The notes: generated by a model from the sequence alone, not told the origin. Numbered from the stretch's first letter, positions 1 to 9,363 are shown. The stretch: 64,000 nucleotides of DNA from CALDTK01 sp045110575 (GCA_045110575.1 JBGCGF010000052.1:90442-154441); one strand, 5' to 3'. Made by a program: numbers and translations.

Positions 1-116
1 GTCAGCCTAAGGTGACTTTAATTCCCGACGTTCGTCTGACAAATCCCCCCCTTCGTCCATAGTCCACTCGAGGGAGTGTAGCTGCACCTTAAGTTTGATT
101 CAAAGCAATCAAGCAC

Positions 117-1538
117 ATGTTACGTTTCTTTCTCTTTGCAATTACTTTAATAGTAGGTCAAGCTGTTGTTGCTCAGACGCTTACTCTGCAGCAGGCCGTT
201 ACGGCCGCAATTGGCAATAGCCTAGCCGTCGAGCAGGGCGAACTAGAGATGAAAGGCGATGAGATTAATCTCTATCAAGCGAAAATGGCGCAGTACCCGA
301 GTCTGTCAGCCGGCACCAACCTTGGGTATCAATTTGGATTAGGCGTAGATCCAACCACTAACAACTTGGTCCAGCAATCCATCAGCTTTAATAGCTATAA
401 TGTTAATGCTGGTGTGACACTTTATCAAGGTGGGCGAATCAAGAACACAATTGCTCAAAACAAGCAGCAGCTCGCTTCTAGTATGGCGAACATCGAAGCA
501 ACCAAGCAGGATATTTCGCTTCAGGTTGCGCAGTCTTACTTGGAGGCAATATTAGCCAAGGAACAAGTGGGGGCCGCAAAAAGCCAACTCGCAAGTGGTC
601 AGCAACAACTAGATAGACTTACCCGATTGATTGCTGCAGGAAGTGCCGCTCCTGCAGATCGATTTGAGCTAGAAGCGAACGTTGCACGTCAAGAACAAAC
701 ACTTACTCAAGGTGAGAATGCTGTCGCTTTGACATTGCTTAAATTACGTCAAATACTACGATTGCCTGCAGGGCAAGAAATTGATGTTATCTCACCTGAG
801 TCGATCGATTTTGCTGCTATCCAACTTCCGGTTACAACTGCTGAGGCGCTGTACCAATCAGCAATCACAAAGCAGGCCTCCGTGCGCGCAGCACAACTTG
901 CAGAAGAAGCAGCGGTTACTGGGATTGATGTCGCGAAGTCAAATTACTATCCTACACTAAGTGCTTTCGGCCAAATGGATACGCGCTATAGTTCGTCAGT
1001 CCAGGATATCGATAAATTCGATCTGATCAGTGTGGAGCAACCGGTAACTATAAACGGACAAAACGTTCTTCTAGGAACTGCGCAGGCGACAAATTTCACC
1101 TTTGTCAACCGGCCGTTTGGAACGCAACTCCAAGATTTCTTTGGACAAAACGTAGGCCTAAGCCTTCAAGTTCCAATCCTTAACAATGGACGCGCGAAGT
1201 CTGCTGTTGAGAGAGCTAAACTTGCCCTATTGCAAAGCCAACTTGCAACCCAGCAAGAGAAGCAAACGATAGAACTCAATGTCCAACAGGCGCTTCAAAA
1301 TGCCACTGCAGCCAAAAGTGATGTAGACGCCTCTGAGCGTGCATTCCAAGCAGCAGAAGCTGCTTACGACGCTGCCCAAAAACGAAACGAACTCGGTGCT
1401 GGATCAACATTTGATCTCACCAATGCTCAGATCCTTCTTGAGCAAGCACAAATCACGCTGATACGAGCGCGATACCAATATCTCTTCAACGTTAAAGTTG
1501 TCGACTTCTACCTAGGCCGCCCACTACAACTCGACTAA
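117..1538 (+). CDS. TolC-family outer membrane efflux protein
   Basis: This 473-residue protein is an outer membrane factor, the channel through which tripartite efflux or type I export systems empty to the outside. Residues 1-19 form a signal peptide ending VVAQ. The rest is two alpha-helical/beta-strand repeats rich in Ala, Gln and Glu, with the typical opening LTLQQAVTAAIGNS and long coiled-coil helices (about 120-210 and 355-440). The length is normal for TolC/OprM proteins. The stop is 4 bases before the start of a periplasmic adaptor gene, so the two are co-transcribed. No inner-membrane pump gene is visible in this window; it may lie upstream of base 1 or elsewhere. The family call is secure but the substrate is unknown. 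Confidence 0.93.
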   Translation: MLRFFLFAITLIVGQAVVAQTLTLQQAVTAAIGNSLAVEQGELEMKGDEINLYQAKMAQYPSLSAGTNLGYQFGLGVDPTTNNLVQQSISFNSYNVNAGVTLYQGGRIKNTIAQNKQQLASSMANIEATKQDISLQVAQSYLEAILAKEQVGAAKSQLASGQQQLDRLTRLIAAGSAAPADRFELEANVARQEQTLTQGENAVALTLLKLRQILRLPAGQEIDVISPESIDFAAIQLPVTTAEALYQSAITKQASVRAAQLAEEAAVTGIDVAKSNYYPTLSAFGQMDTRYSSSVQDIDKFDLISVEQPVTINGQNVLLGTAQATNFTFVNRPFGTQLQDFFGQNVGLSLQVPILNNGRAKSAVERAKLALLQSQLATQQEKQTIELNVQQALQNATAAKSDVDASERAFQAAEAAYDAAQKRNELGAGSTFDLTNAQILLEQAQITLIRARYQYLFNVKVVDFYLGRPLQLD

Positions 1539-1542
1539 GATC

Positions 1543-2928
1543 ATGTCAAAAACTACAAAAACTGTTCTCTGGATTCTCCTCGGTGTCATCGTCGTTGGTG
1601 GACTCGGATACTGGACGGTCCAAAACAGCAAAAGCAAGAAAACGGGTATCGCTGTCGAGTACGGCGAAGCCAAGCGTATGCGTATTGAAGAACGCGTATC
1701 TGCTTCTGGTCGGATATTTCCGGTCACCGAAATTGCTATTTCATCTGATGTCAGTGGTGAGGTTGTGGAGCTACTCGTAGCCGAAGGAGATAGCGTAATC
1801 CAAGGCCAACTTCTTGCTCGTATTGACCCAGACGCGATTGAGTCACAGGTGTCGCGTGGAAGAGCTGCGGTTAATGCAGCAAAAGCCAATGGCGCCAACA
1901 GTGAAGCGGCAATCGAACAGGCGATCGCCAATCGAAAGCAACTTGATGCCCAGCTCATCGTCGCAAAACAGGTGCTCGCTCGTAATGAGGGCCTTGTAAA
2001 AGAAGGACTATTGAGTACTGCCGAACTTGAACAAGCGCAGAATTCAATCGCTACCCTCGGTGCTCAGATAGAGGCTGCAGACGCTAGTGTCAAAGCTGCT
2101 CAGGCTAGTGCAAGGGCTGCCAAGTTTAACGTAGAAAGCGCTCAAGCTTCTTTGCGTGAGCTTAGCACTAACCTGAGCCGTACCAATGTCAAGGCTCCTA
2201 TGACCGGAGTTGTAAGCCTACTCAACATTGAGCAAGGCGAGCGCGTGGTAGGAACCATGCAAATGGCTGGAACCGAAATGGCCAGAATCGCTGACCTAAG
2301 TAAAATGGAGGTTCAAGTAGAGGTGAGTGAAAACGACATTCCCCGTGTAACCGTGAGTGATGAAGTCGAAATCGAAGTCGATGCTTACCTCGATCGCACC
2401 TTTAAAGGAAAGGTGACCGAGATTTCAAACAGTGCCAACAACCTTGTTTCAGGCGCTCAGTCTCTTTCTACAGATCAGGTGACAAACTTTGTGGTTACGA
2501 TTTCGATTCTTCCTGAGAGCTATAAAGATTTAATCACTCCGACACGTCCATATCCTTTCCGTCCAGGAATGTCTGCAGCAGTCGACATTTTAACAGAAGT
2601 AGAAAAAGACGCATTAGCAGTTCCAATAGCATCTGTAACGGCACGTGAAGTAGAAAAAGATGAGGATGACGAGTCTACGATTGAAGGTGACGAAGAAGAT
2701 CTCGAAGAGGTCGTCTGGGTCATTACAGCTACCGAGGAAGTTGAACGTGCTGTTGTCAAAACGGGCATTCAGGATCGCCGGAACATCATGATCCTTTCTG
2801 GTCTCAATGCCGGTGACAAAGTCGTTGTCGGTCCCTATTCTGCCGTTTCTCGAAAGCTAGACGATGGCGACAAAGTCTACGAGAAAGAGGAAGAGGAGAA
2901 GGAGGAAAAAGATGATGACGAAGACTAA
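1543..2928 (+). CDS. Periplasmic adaptor subunit (HlyD/MFP family)
   Basis: This 461-residue membrane fusion protein links an inner-membrane transporter to the TolC-type channel encoded just upstream. A single N-terminal membrane helix spans about residues 7-25. A lipoyl-like half motif follows (about 50-90, with SGRIFP and DVSGEVVELLVAEGDSV), then a coiled-coil hairpin (about 95-210) and the second lipoyl half and barrel (about 215-300). An acidic insertion lies near 370-385, and the C-terminus is almost entirely Glu, Lys and Asp. The general architecture resembles MacA, whose partner is a MacB-type ABC pump, but an RND partner is equally possible. The acidic tail also contains the ribosome binding site of the next gene, which overlaps it by 17 bases. 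Confidence 0.92.
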   Translation: MSKTTKTVLWILLGVIVVGGLGYWTVQNSKSKKTGIAVEYGEAKRMRIEERVSASGRIFPVTEIAISSDVSGEVVELLVAEGDSVIQGQLLARIDPDAIESQVSRGRAAVNAAKANGANSEAAIEQAIANRKQLDAQLIVAKQVLARNEGLVKEGLLSTAELEQAQNSIATLGAQIEAADASVKAAQASARAAKFNVESAQASLRELSTNLSRTNVKAPMTGVVSLLNIEQGERVVGTMQMAGTEMARIADLSKMEVQVEVSENDIPRVTVSDEVEIEVDAYLDRTFKGKVTEISNSANNLVSGAQSLSTDQVTNFVVTISILPESYKDLITPTRPYPFRPGMSAAVDILTEVEKDALAVPIASVTAREVEKDEDDESTIEGDEEDLEEVVWVITATEEVERAVVKTGIQDRRNIMILSGLNAGDKVVVGPYSAVSRKLDDGDKVYEKEEEEKEEKDDDED

Positions 2929-3568
2929 AATTGGTCTCGCCATTCTCGCTCGCAAAGCAGAACTTGGTAAAGGCAAAACCCGCTTGGCTAAAGGTATTGG
3001 CAAGCAGCACGCGTTCGAAGCCTACAAGCATTTAATCGCTGTTACGGCTTCTGTATCAAGAGTATCGAAGTTGCCCTCCATAGTGTTCTTTGATCCTAAG
3101 GTTGGCGATGAGGAAGTATGGTCAACTGATCACTTTAAACACGGTCTGCAAGTGCAGTCTTCTAATTTAGGAGATCGTATAGCAGCTGGTCTGGAAGGGG
3201 TTTTGGCGGAAGCAAAAAAAGGGGCGCTCATCATGGGCACAGATTGTCCAACCTTGACTCCTGAAATTCTTCAAGCCGCCGCAAAGGCACTTGAAACGAA
3301 CGACGCAGTTTTAGGCCCCACGTTCGATGGAGGCTTTTACTTGCTCGGTGTTCGAACGCTAGATCCATCACTTTTCGATGGGCTAGAATGGAGCACAGAA
3401 CGGGTCGCCGATCAAATGGTGGCTGCCTTTGAAAGACTCAATTACACGTATCAGCTTTCGCCAAAACTGGCTGATATCGACGAACAAGAAGACTGGGAAA
3501 GCTATCAAGCATGGCGTGTCCAGCATCAATTAGAACCTGTGGTGTTGAAAGACAAGGCTTTGTCATAA
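2912..3568 (+). CDS. DUF2064 / TIGR04282-type glycosyltransferase-like protein
   Basis: The protein has 218 residues from the chosen start. The fold is nucleotide-diphospho-sugar transferase-like (DUF2064, the 'transferase 1, rSAM/selenodomain-associated' group). Supporting motifs are the N-terminal LAILARKAELGKGKTRLA, the metal/nucleotide site GTDCPTLTPE and LGPTFDGGFYLLG. An open frame continues back to 2864, but GGAGG at 2901-2905 sits six bases before the ATG at 2912 (a second ATG follows at 2915), which decides the start. It overlaps the adaptor gene by 17 bases and is probably translationally coupled to it. Members of this group are often placed near radical-SAM or arsenosugar genes; none is seen here, so the substrate is unknown. 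It carries one exact and one near copy of the 14-bp dispersed motif. Confidence 0.82.
   Translation: MMTKTKIGLAILARKAELGKGKTRLAKGIGKQHAFEAYKHLIAVTASVSRVSKLPSIVFFDPKVGDEEVWSTDHFKHGLQVQSSNLGDRIAAGLEGVLAEAKKGALIMGTDCPTLTPEILQAAAKALETNDAVLGPTFDGGFYLLGVRTLDPSLFDGLEWSTERVADQMVAAFERLNYTYQLSPKLADIDEQEDWESYQAWRVQHQLEPVVLKDKALS
3454..3467 (-). repeat. Exact 14-bp motif copy, in DUF2064 gene
   Basis: GTTTTGGCGAAAGC on the minus strand; the plus-strand gene reads it as LSPK. Confidence 0.9.
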
Positions 3569-3604
3569 GCCTGCCTTCTTTGCACTTTGCATTAAAATAA
3601 GATC

Positions 3605-4189
3605 ATGAAGAACCTTTGGTTAATCGTAGTCCTCGTCGTTTTCGCCCTTCTGTTTTTTGTGGGTTGCGGCAAGTACAATAATTTCGTCGTGCTAGACGAA
3701 GGAGTCAATCAGACATGGGCGAAAGTCGAAACGGCTTATCAGAGTCGAGCAGACTTGATCCCAAACCTTGTTGCAACGGTGAAAGGCGCGGCAGATTTTG
3801 AGCGTGGAACGCTTACTGATGTAATCGAGGCACGTTCACAAGCAACGGGCATCAACCTTACAGCAGACGAACTGACACCTGAAAACATGGCTAAGTTTCA
3901 AGCTGCACAGAGTAAGCTTTCTGGTGCCTTGAGTCGCCTTTTGGTATCCGTTGAGCGCTATCCAGAGCTTAAGGCTACAGCACAGTTCGGAGAACTTCAA
4001 AGTCAATTGGAAGGTATCGAGAACCGTATACGTGTTGAGCGTAACCGGTTTAACGACAGCGCTACGGAGTTCAATACGAACATCCGCACGTTCCCAAATA
4101 GCTTCGTTGCTAGCATAACCGGTTTCAGTCGCCGAGCGTTGTTTGAGTCAGACCCAGGAGCGCAGAACGCTCCAAAGGTAGAGTTCTAG
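3605..4189 (+). CDS. lemA: LemA family lipoprotein
   Basis: LemA family, 194 residues. The N-terminus is a lipoprotein signal: a hydrophobic stretch at residues 4-19 followed by the lipobox FVGC (Cys21), so the mature protein should be anchored in a membrane. The body has the family sequence EGVNQTWAKVETAYQSRADLIPNLVATVKG and a helical bundle up to VERYPELKAT, near the usual length. LemA proteins are found next to TPM-domain (YgcG-like) genes, as here where two follow immediately. The molecular role of the pair is not established. A perfect 11-bp hairpin lies just after the stop. Confidence 0.92.
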   Translation: MKNLWLIVVLVVFALLFFVGCGKYNNFVVLDEGVNQTWAKVETAYQSRADLIPNLVATVKGAADFERGTLTDVIEARSQATGINLTADELTPENMAKFQAAQSKLSGALSRLLVSVERYPELKATAQFGELQSQLEGIENRIRVERNRFNDSATEFNTNIRTFPNSFVASITGFSRRALFESDPGAQNAPKVEF

Positions 4190-4200
4190 TAATTGCTTTG

Positions 4201-4225
4201 TCCTGCGGATTCTTAATCCGCAGGA
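4201..4225 (+). other. Perfect hairpin between lemA and the TPM genes
   Basis: TCCTGCGGATT and AATCCGCAGGA form an 11-bp perfect stem with a CTT loop. No T-run follows, so it is more likely an mRNA processing or stabilising structure within the lemA-TPM transcript than a strong terminator. Confidence 0.5.
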
Positions 4226-4241
4226 CTAATCAACGCCCTAC

Positions 4242-4679
4242 ATGTTTTATCCCGAACGAATTTTCACATCTGCTCAGGAAGAGGAGATCGTAGCTGCTAT
4301 TCGCACCTTCGAGCGCCGAACCAGTGGTGAGATGCGTGTTCACGTCGAACATAGACTCCGTCGACCTCCCGTCGACGAGGCTATCCGTGTATTTGAAGCG
4401 CTCAGGATGCAACAGACGCAGGCACGAAATGGCGTGCTTATCCTTTTGGCACCCGAACAGAAGTCATTCTCTGTGTTTGGGGATATTGGTATCAATGAAG
4501 TGACTTCGGATACTTTCTGGGAAGAAACGTGCACTGCCATGCAGCCGTTTTTTGCGAAAGGAGAATATGTGCAAGGATTAATCAAGGGTATAGCCATCGC
4601 AGGTGAAGCATTAGCTGAACATTTTCCATGGCAAGAAGGAGACATCAATGAACTACCAGACGAGATCAGTTATGGGTAG
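4242..4679 (+). CDS. TPM domain protein (short form)
   Basis: A 145-residue TPM-domain protein without signal peptide or membrane segment. It opens with the family-like FTSAQEEEIVAAIRTFERRTSGEMRVHVEH and contains ARNGVLILLAPEQKSFSVFGDIGINE, which matches the core beta strands of TPM (YgcG/Psb32-like) domains. Its end overlaps the next, longer TPM gene by 32 bases, so the two are translated together. TPM domains have been linked to phosphatase-like activity and photosystem repair in plants; in Bacteroidota the role is unknown. It appears to be the soluble partner of the membrane-bound protein that follows. Confidence 0.82.
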   Translation: MFYPERIFTSAQEEEIVAAIRTFERRTSGEMRVHVEHRLRRPPVDEAIRVFEALRMQQTQARNGVLILLAPEQKSFSVFGDIGINEVTSDTFWEETCTAMQPFFAKGEYVQGLIKGIAIAGEALAEHFPWQEGDINELPDEISYG

Positions 4680-5466
4680 TGCTTTGGTTAAGGTCAGTAG
4701 CCTGATCACCTTTTTGGTACTGCTTACAGCTGTAGCTTTTGGTCAGCCTCTTCCAACAAAATCGAAGAAGCTAGTCAATGACTATGCTGGGGTAATTGCG
4801 CCTCAAAATCAGCAGGCGTTAGAGCGCAGGCTTGTCGCATACAGCGACAGTACTTCTACCCAAATTGCCATTGTCATCGAGAAGTATCTCGAGAACAATG
4901 ATGCGTTTGATCGCAGCATTCGAATAGCCGATGCATGGGGTATTGGGGGTAGCAAAAACGACAACGGTGTGTTGATCTACGTTGCAGTAGACAATCGTAC
5001 CATTTTCATTCAGAACGGCTATGGCGTAGAGGATCGGCTTACCGATGCTATGACGAAGCGAATCATCGAACAGGTAATCGTTCCAAGCTTTCGTAGCGGC
5101 CAATACTATGTTGGCCTAAACAAGGCCACGAGCATTATGATGGATTTGCTGCAGGGTAGATACAAAGCAGATCCTCGTAGTGAAGTTGGAATTAGTCCCA
5201 TCACTGTGCTGATCATATTCATCGTCATTTTGTTCCTGCTTTCATGGCTCATGTCACGGGGCAACGATGACGACGACGATGGTGGCTACTACCGAGGAGG
5301 ACGTTATCAAGGACCTACACGACGCAGAGGCGGCTGGGTCGTTATGCCAGGTGGCGGTTTCGGCGGCGGTGGCTTTGGAGGTGGCGGCGGCTTTGGTGGC
5401 GGCGGTGGCTTCGGCGGTTTCGGTGGCGGTGGTTTCGGCGGTGGTGGCGCTGGCGGCAGCTGGTAG
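4648..5466 (+). CDS. TPM domain protein with membrane helix and glycine-rich tail (YgcG-like)
   Basis: A 272-residue protein. The signal peptide ends near residue 32 (VAFGQ), followed by a TPM domain (about 38-170; LVNDYAGVIAPQNQ, NGVLIYVAVDNRTIFIQNGYGVED). A membrane helix at about 185-201 precedes an Asp run, an Arg patch and a tail of almost pure Gly and Phe (about 230-272). This order is classic for YgcG-like proteins. The start at 4648 has AAGGAG six bases upstream (4636-4641), within the preceding gene; a later ATG at 4672 is less likely. The C-terminal DNA (5340-5465) is a GGC/GGT-rich low-complexity tract that could vary in length. With lemA it forms a membrane cluster. Confidence 0.88.
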   Translation: MNYQTRSVMGSALVKVSSLITFLVLLTAVAFGQPLPTKSKKLVNDYAGVIAPQNQQALERRLVAYSDSTSTQIAIVIEKYLENNDAFDRSIRIADAWGIGGSKNDNGVLIYVAVDNRTIFIQNGYGVEDRLTDAMTKRIIEQVIVPSFRSGQYYVGLNKATSIMMDLLQGRYKADPRSEVGISPITVLIIFIVILFLLSWLMSRGNDDDDDGGYYRGGRYQGPTRRRGGWVVMPGGGFGGGGFGGGGGFGGGGGFGGFGGGGFGGGGAGGSW

Positions 5467-6199
5467 TTTTGATGTTGAATGAGAGCGTTGACTGTTTCTA
5501 GGCTGTTTCTCTATTCATCCCTCTCGCTTTCTAAACAATCAAGCCTTAAGTGTGGTCGGTAAGCGACTGTTTAGCAGCAACTCGATTAAATTAGGAAGAA
5601 GCTGCTTTGATCATTTCACATGCTGGAGATATAAATGACGTGGGTCAGAAGCGAATTCCAATGCTTTTTTAGCCGCAGCTGATGATTTCTGTTCTTCAAT
5701 TTTCTAGTCTCTTAAAAGAGCGTTTGAGCTGGAGGTATGTCTGTTGGTCATGTCGTTAGTGACGATTAATGCGCCGTTCGGAACATGGTGGATTTCTAGA
5801 TTCGTCGATCAAAAATGTTCATGTATTAATTTAATTTTGCTTAAAAAGCTGATTGTTCGATGTTTAGGCGTTCTTTTGGTCAAGGTCTCAAGGAAAGTCA
5901 ACCCATTATAGCGCACTCAAACCTGTTCTAATTCAGGAGATCACACCTTTCGAGAAAAATCAGCCTTCCAAACTATATGAGATTGCGAGATAGTGTATGC
6001 TACGGGTTGTACTTTCTTTTACCCTAATTTCAAATTAGAGCATGTTATGAATCTTTTTTGACCACCTTATCCAACAACGTATTTACATGAAATTCCTTTG
6101 ATTAGGAGCTCGTTAAATACGATTAAAGGAATTTATAGTCGCTAGTCAAAAGGCTAAAACCTGTCTCAAGTCATTATTCACCTTAACCACACCCAGACT
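5467..6199. other. 733-bp gap, AT-rich, no gene recognised
   Basis: No frame here resembles a protein. Composition is clearly more AT-rich than the flanking genes. The only structure I see is an inverted repeat AAATTCCTTT/AAAGGAATTT (6090-6099 and 6125-6134) with a 25-base loop, about 65 bases before the next start. It may be regulatory or a relic. Confidence 0.5.
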
Positions 6200-6715
6200 A
6201 TGACAATTCCTTCAAAAACTGCTTTAAAAATGCGTGTTATCCACCGTTACCTCGGCTTCTTTTTAGCTGGGATAATGGCTGTTTATTCTATAAGCGGGAT
6301 GGTGCTCGTGTTTCGTGATACTGATTTCCTAAAGACGGAGGAGATCTTTGGGAAGACCATAGATGCAGGGGTAGCTGCAGACCAACTTGGAAATGCGCTA
6401 GGGATCCGAAGGTTGAAAGTGGAGAAGGCAGAAGGAGATTTGCTCTTCTTTAAGAATGGTAGTTACAATTCTGCAACAGGTGAAGCCAATTGGACTGTGA
6501 AAGAGCTTCCTTATGTTCTAAATCAGATGACGCACTTGCATAAGGCTAAGTCGGCCGACCCTCTGTATTTTCTAAATCTATTTTTTGGGGCTTCGTTACT
6601 CTTCTTTGTCATCTCATCCTTCTGGATGTTTATGCCAGGAACAGAAATATTCAAGAAAGGAATTTGGTTTTCGTTAGGTGGAGCGGCAGTTGTGTTGGTT
6701 TTGTTGTTTATTTAA
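6200..6715 (+). CDS. PepSY-associated membrane protein
   Basis: A 171-residue membrane protein that begins with VIHRYLGFFLAGIMAVYSISGMVLVFRD, the signature first helix of PepSY-associated TM proteins. A periplasmic segment (about 50-120) containing LPYVLNQMTHLHKAKSADPLYFLNLFFG follows, then two more helices (about 122-142 and 150-171). Such proteins are often linked with iron or redox functions at the inner membrane, but nothing nearby fixes the role. The gene stands alone between an AT-rich gap and the recN promoter. The fold call is good; the function is unknown. Confidence 0.78.
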   Translation: MTIPSKTALKMRVIHRYLGFFLAGIMAVYSISGMVLVFRDTDFLKTEEIFGKTIDAGVAADQLGNALGIRRLKVEKAEGDLLFFKNGSYNSATGEANWTVKELPYVLNQMTHLHKAKSADPLYFLNLFFGASLLFFVISSFWMFMPGTEIFKKGIWFSLGGAAVVLVLLFI

Positions 6716-6735
6716 TTAACAAAAACAACAAATAG

Positions 6736-6766
6736 TTTGTAGTTTTAAATTCTTGGTCTAGCTTTG
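6736..6766 (+). promoter_or_regulatory. Bacteroidota-type promoter of recN
   Basis: TTTG at 6736-6739 and TAGCTTTG at 6759-6766 are separated by exactly 19 bases, matching the Bacteroidota sigma-A consensus TTTG-N19-TAnnTTTG. Transcription would start near 6773, about 60 bases before the recN ATG. Confidence 0.7.
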
Positions 6767-6831
6767 ACTTGGCTTAGGTGCGTAGTTCATCATAGTGATG
6801 GACTTTTTACCTAAACCGAGAATCGAGGAAA

Positions 6832-8496
6832 ATGATTACAAGTCTAGACATACGCAATTATGCGTTGATCGATGAATTGCATGTTGATTTTGCGAACGGT
6901 CTCACGATCATCACAGGAGAAACTGGAGCAGGAAAATCTATCATACTAGGTGGTCTTGGTCTTATAATGGGACAACGCGCGGATACTAAGGCGCTATTCG
7001 ACCTTAAAAAGAAGTGCATTATCGAAGCGCACTTTCAAGTCACTGACTACGGGTTAAAAGATTTTTTTGAGCGTAACGAGCTTGATTACGACGACGAGTT
7101 GGTGATTCGTAGGGAGATTACTCCTTCCGGCAAAACCCGTGCTTTCGTCAACGATACACCTGTAAAGCTCTCTATTCTTCAGTCATTGAGCAGATCTCTC
7201 ATCGACCTGCACCAGCAATTTGACACATTGGACATCCATAATGTGTCTTTTCAATTGCGAATGATCGACGCGCTTGCTGATAATCATAAGCTGTTATCTC
7301 AGTACGCAAAGGCTTACAAAGGCTACCAATCAGATCTACGAAAAGCTTCTCGTCTGCATGAGCAGCAAGAGGAACTTCGACAGCAGGCTGATTATGTATC
7401 CTTTCAGCTCGCGGAGTTTGAAGCCGTTGATGTTCAACACGGTGAATCAGAAAAACTAGAGCAAGAACTTAAGACGCTCGAAAGTTCCGATGACATTCAA
7501 CGCGTTCTCGGGGCCGCTGGCACTCAAATGGTAGACAATGAGCAGGCCATCGTCAGTCAGCTGCGTGGACTAATGCCAGGAGTAGTGGCGCTACGCGGTG
7601 TCAATCAAAAGCTAGACGAACTCGTTGATCGACTGGATGGACTAACCTACGAGTTGGAAGATACCGGGCAGCAACTCATTGCAATGGCAGAGGATACCGA
7701 GTCCGACACTGAGCGTCTCGGAGAAGTCAACGAACGGCTCTCAATGATCAATAAGCTGCTACAAAAGCACAGCGTTACCGATACGTCTCAACTTCTTGAA
7801 ATTCACGAGGACTTTGCAAGTAGGGTATCGTCACACGATCAAATAGACAAAGAGATCTCAAGTTTAGAGGCCAGTATAGTCGTCCAGCGTAAAGTGCTCA
7901 CTGAGCGGGCTCTTCAGTTGAGGCAAAGACGCCAGAAGGTTGTCCCACATTTTTTGAAAAAGATTCACGCAAATCTTTCAAAGTTAAGCATGGGGAATGC
8001 TGAAATAGATATCCAATTTGAACCGTTAGAGAATCCTGGTCCTACTGGGCTTGACGTCGTTGAATACCTGTTCAGTGCCAATAAAGGATCTCGCCTACAG
8101 CCAATCAAAAATGTCGCGAGTGGGGGAGAGCTGAGCCGTCTAACCTTGGTCACTAAGAGCCTTGTCGCTTCTAGTATTCCTTTACCAACGCTAATTTTCG
8201 ACGAAATTGATTCAGGGGTTAGTGGCGACGTCGCTTTGCGAATGGGAGACATTTTGCATGAGCTAAGTGCGAATCACCAGGTCGTAACGATAACACACTC
8301 TCCACAAGTTGCGAGTAAGGCAGACAAGCACTTCTTCGTCTACAAAGAGGACTTGAAAACCCGCACAGCCACACGTATTCGGGAGTTGGCCAAGCAAGAT
8401 CGAGTCAACGCAATTGCTGTGATGTTGAGTTGTGATCCACCTAGTAAACCAGCAATTGCTAACGCTCGCGGATTACTAGCTACTGCAAGACCATAG
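6832..8496 (+). CDS. recN: DNA repair protein RecN
   Basis: RecN is an SMC-like ATPase that acts in double-strand break repair. The protein has 554 residues, the normal length. The Walker A loop GETGAGKS lies at about residues 29-36. A long coiled-coil middle (about 150-370) includes the family sequence SLIDLHQQFDTLDIHN. Near the C-terminus come the signature ASGGELSRLTLVTKSL, the Walker B region PTLIFDEIDSGVSGDVA and the H-loop TITHSPQVASKADKHF. The start ATG lies about 60 bases after a clear promoter. It is followed closely by fabI (36 bases), probably in one transcript. Confidence 0.97.
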   Translation: MITSLDIRNYALIDELHVDFANGLTIITGETGAGKSIILGGLGLIMGQRADTKALFDLKKKCIIEAHFQVTDYGLKDFFERNELDYDDELVIRREITPSGKTRAFVNDTPVKLSILQSLSRSLIDLHQQFDTLDIHNVSFQLRMIDALADNHKLLSQYAKAYKGYQSDLRKASRLHEQQEELRQQADYVSFQLAEFEAVDVQHGESEKLEQELKTLESSDDIQRVLGAAGTQMVDNEQAIVSQLRGLMPGVVALRGVNQKLDELVDRLDGLTYELEDTGQQLIAMAEDTESDTERLGEVNERLSMINKLLQKHSVTDTSQLLEIHEDFASRVSSHDQIDKEISSLEASIVVQRKVLTERALQLRQRRQKVVPHFLKKIHANLSKLSMGNAEIDIQFEPLENPGPTGLDVVEYLFSANKGSRLQPIKNVASGGELSRLTLVTKSLVASSIPLPTLIFDEIDSGVSGDVALRMGDILHELSANHQVVTITHSPQVASKADKHFFVYKEDLKTRTATRIRELAKQDRVNAIAVMLSCDPPSKPAIANARGLLATARP

Positions 8497-8532
8497 GATT
8501 GCTACCTTTCGCCTAACGAACAAGCAAATTTT

Positions 8533-9336
8533 ATGTCAAATCAGTTACTCGCCGGCAAGCGCGGCGTCATCTTCGGAGCTCTTGACGAGAAATCTATTGC
8601 ATGGCAAGTCGCAGAGGCGGCCGTTGCGCAAGGAGCCCAAATTGTCCTAACTAACGCTCCCGTAGCGATGCGTATGGGGACCCTGCAACAGTTGGGTGAA
8701 AAGCTAAACTGTCCAGTAATCGCAGCCGATGCAACTAGCATGGAAGACATGACAAGCATGTTTTCGCAAGCAAGAGAGCATCTGGGAGGAAAGTTTGACT
8801 TCGTCCTCCACTCGATCGGAATGTCGATCAACGTCCGCAAGAAGAAGGAGTACACCGATCTCAAGCATGATTGGATGCTTAAGACGTTCGATATCTCTGC
8901 GGTCAGCTTTCACAAAATGATGCAGGTGCTCTACAATGAGAACCACGTATCAGAGTGGGGTAGCATCATGGCCTTGACTTACATCGCTGCTCAACGTTCA
9001 TTTCCTGACTACGGTGAAATGGCTGATGCAAAAGCACTCTTGGAGAGCTTTGCCCGCAGCTTCGGTTACCACTTCGGTACTAGAGACAACGTTCGTGTAA
9101 ACACGATCAGCCAGTCACCTACAGTTACAACTGCAGGATCGGGCGTTAAAGGATTTACTGAATTCCTTGGATACGCTGAAAAGATGTCTCCTATGGGTAA
9201 TGCTCCAGCGAGCGCATGCGCAGATTACTGCGTCAGCATGTTCAGTGACTTAACGCGATACGTTACGATGCAGAATCTCTTCCATGACGGAGGTTTCAGT
9301 TCAATGGGTATGAACCCGGCAGTACTAGACATGTAG
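8533..9336 (+). CDS. fabI: Enoyl-[acyl-carrier-protein] reductase (NADH)
   Basis: FabI performs the last reduction of each fatty acid elongation cycle. At 267 residues it is normal for the family. It has an atypical short-chain dehydrogenase Rossmann start (GKRGVIFGALDEKSIAWQVA) and the FabI-type active site YIAAQRSFPDYGEMADAKALLESFAR, in which the Tyr and Lys are the catalytic pair. The C-terminal NLFHDGGFSSMGM also fits. A strong intrinsic terminator lies 28 bases after the stop. The gene follows recN by 36 bases and may share its promoter; TACCTTTC at 8504-8511 could be a weaker promoter of its own. Confidence 0.96.
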   Translation: MSNQLLAGKRGVIFGALDEKSIAWQVAEAAVAQGAQIVLTNAPVAMRMGTLQQLGEKLNCPVIAADATSMEDMTSMFSQAREHLGGKFDFVLHSIGMSINVRKKKEYTDLKHDWMLKTFDISAVSFHKMMQVLYNENHVSEWGSIMALTYIAAQRSFPDYGEMADAKALLESFARSFGYHFGTRDNVRVNTISQSPTVTTAGSGVKGFTEFLGYAEKMSPMGNAPASACADYCVSMFSDLTRYVTMQNLFHDGGFSSMGMNPAVLDM

Positions 9337-9363
9337 ACTATCCAGCCTGTGAAGCTCATAGGT

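Noticed and set aside
5340..5465. GGC/GGT repeat as a satellite or CRISPR-like array
   Set aside because: It is the in-frame glycine-rich tail of the YgcG-like protein.
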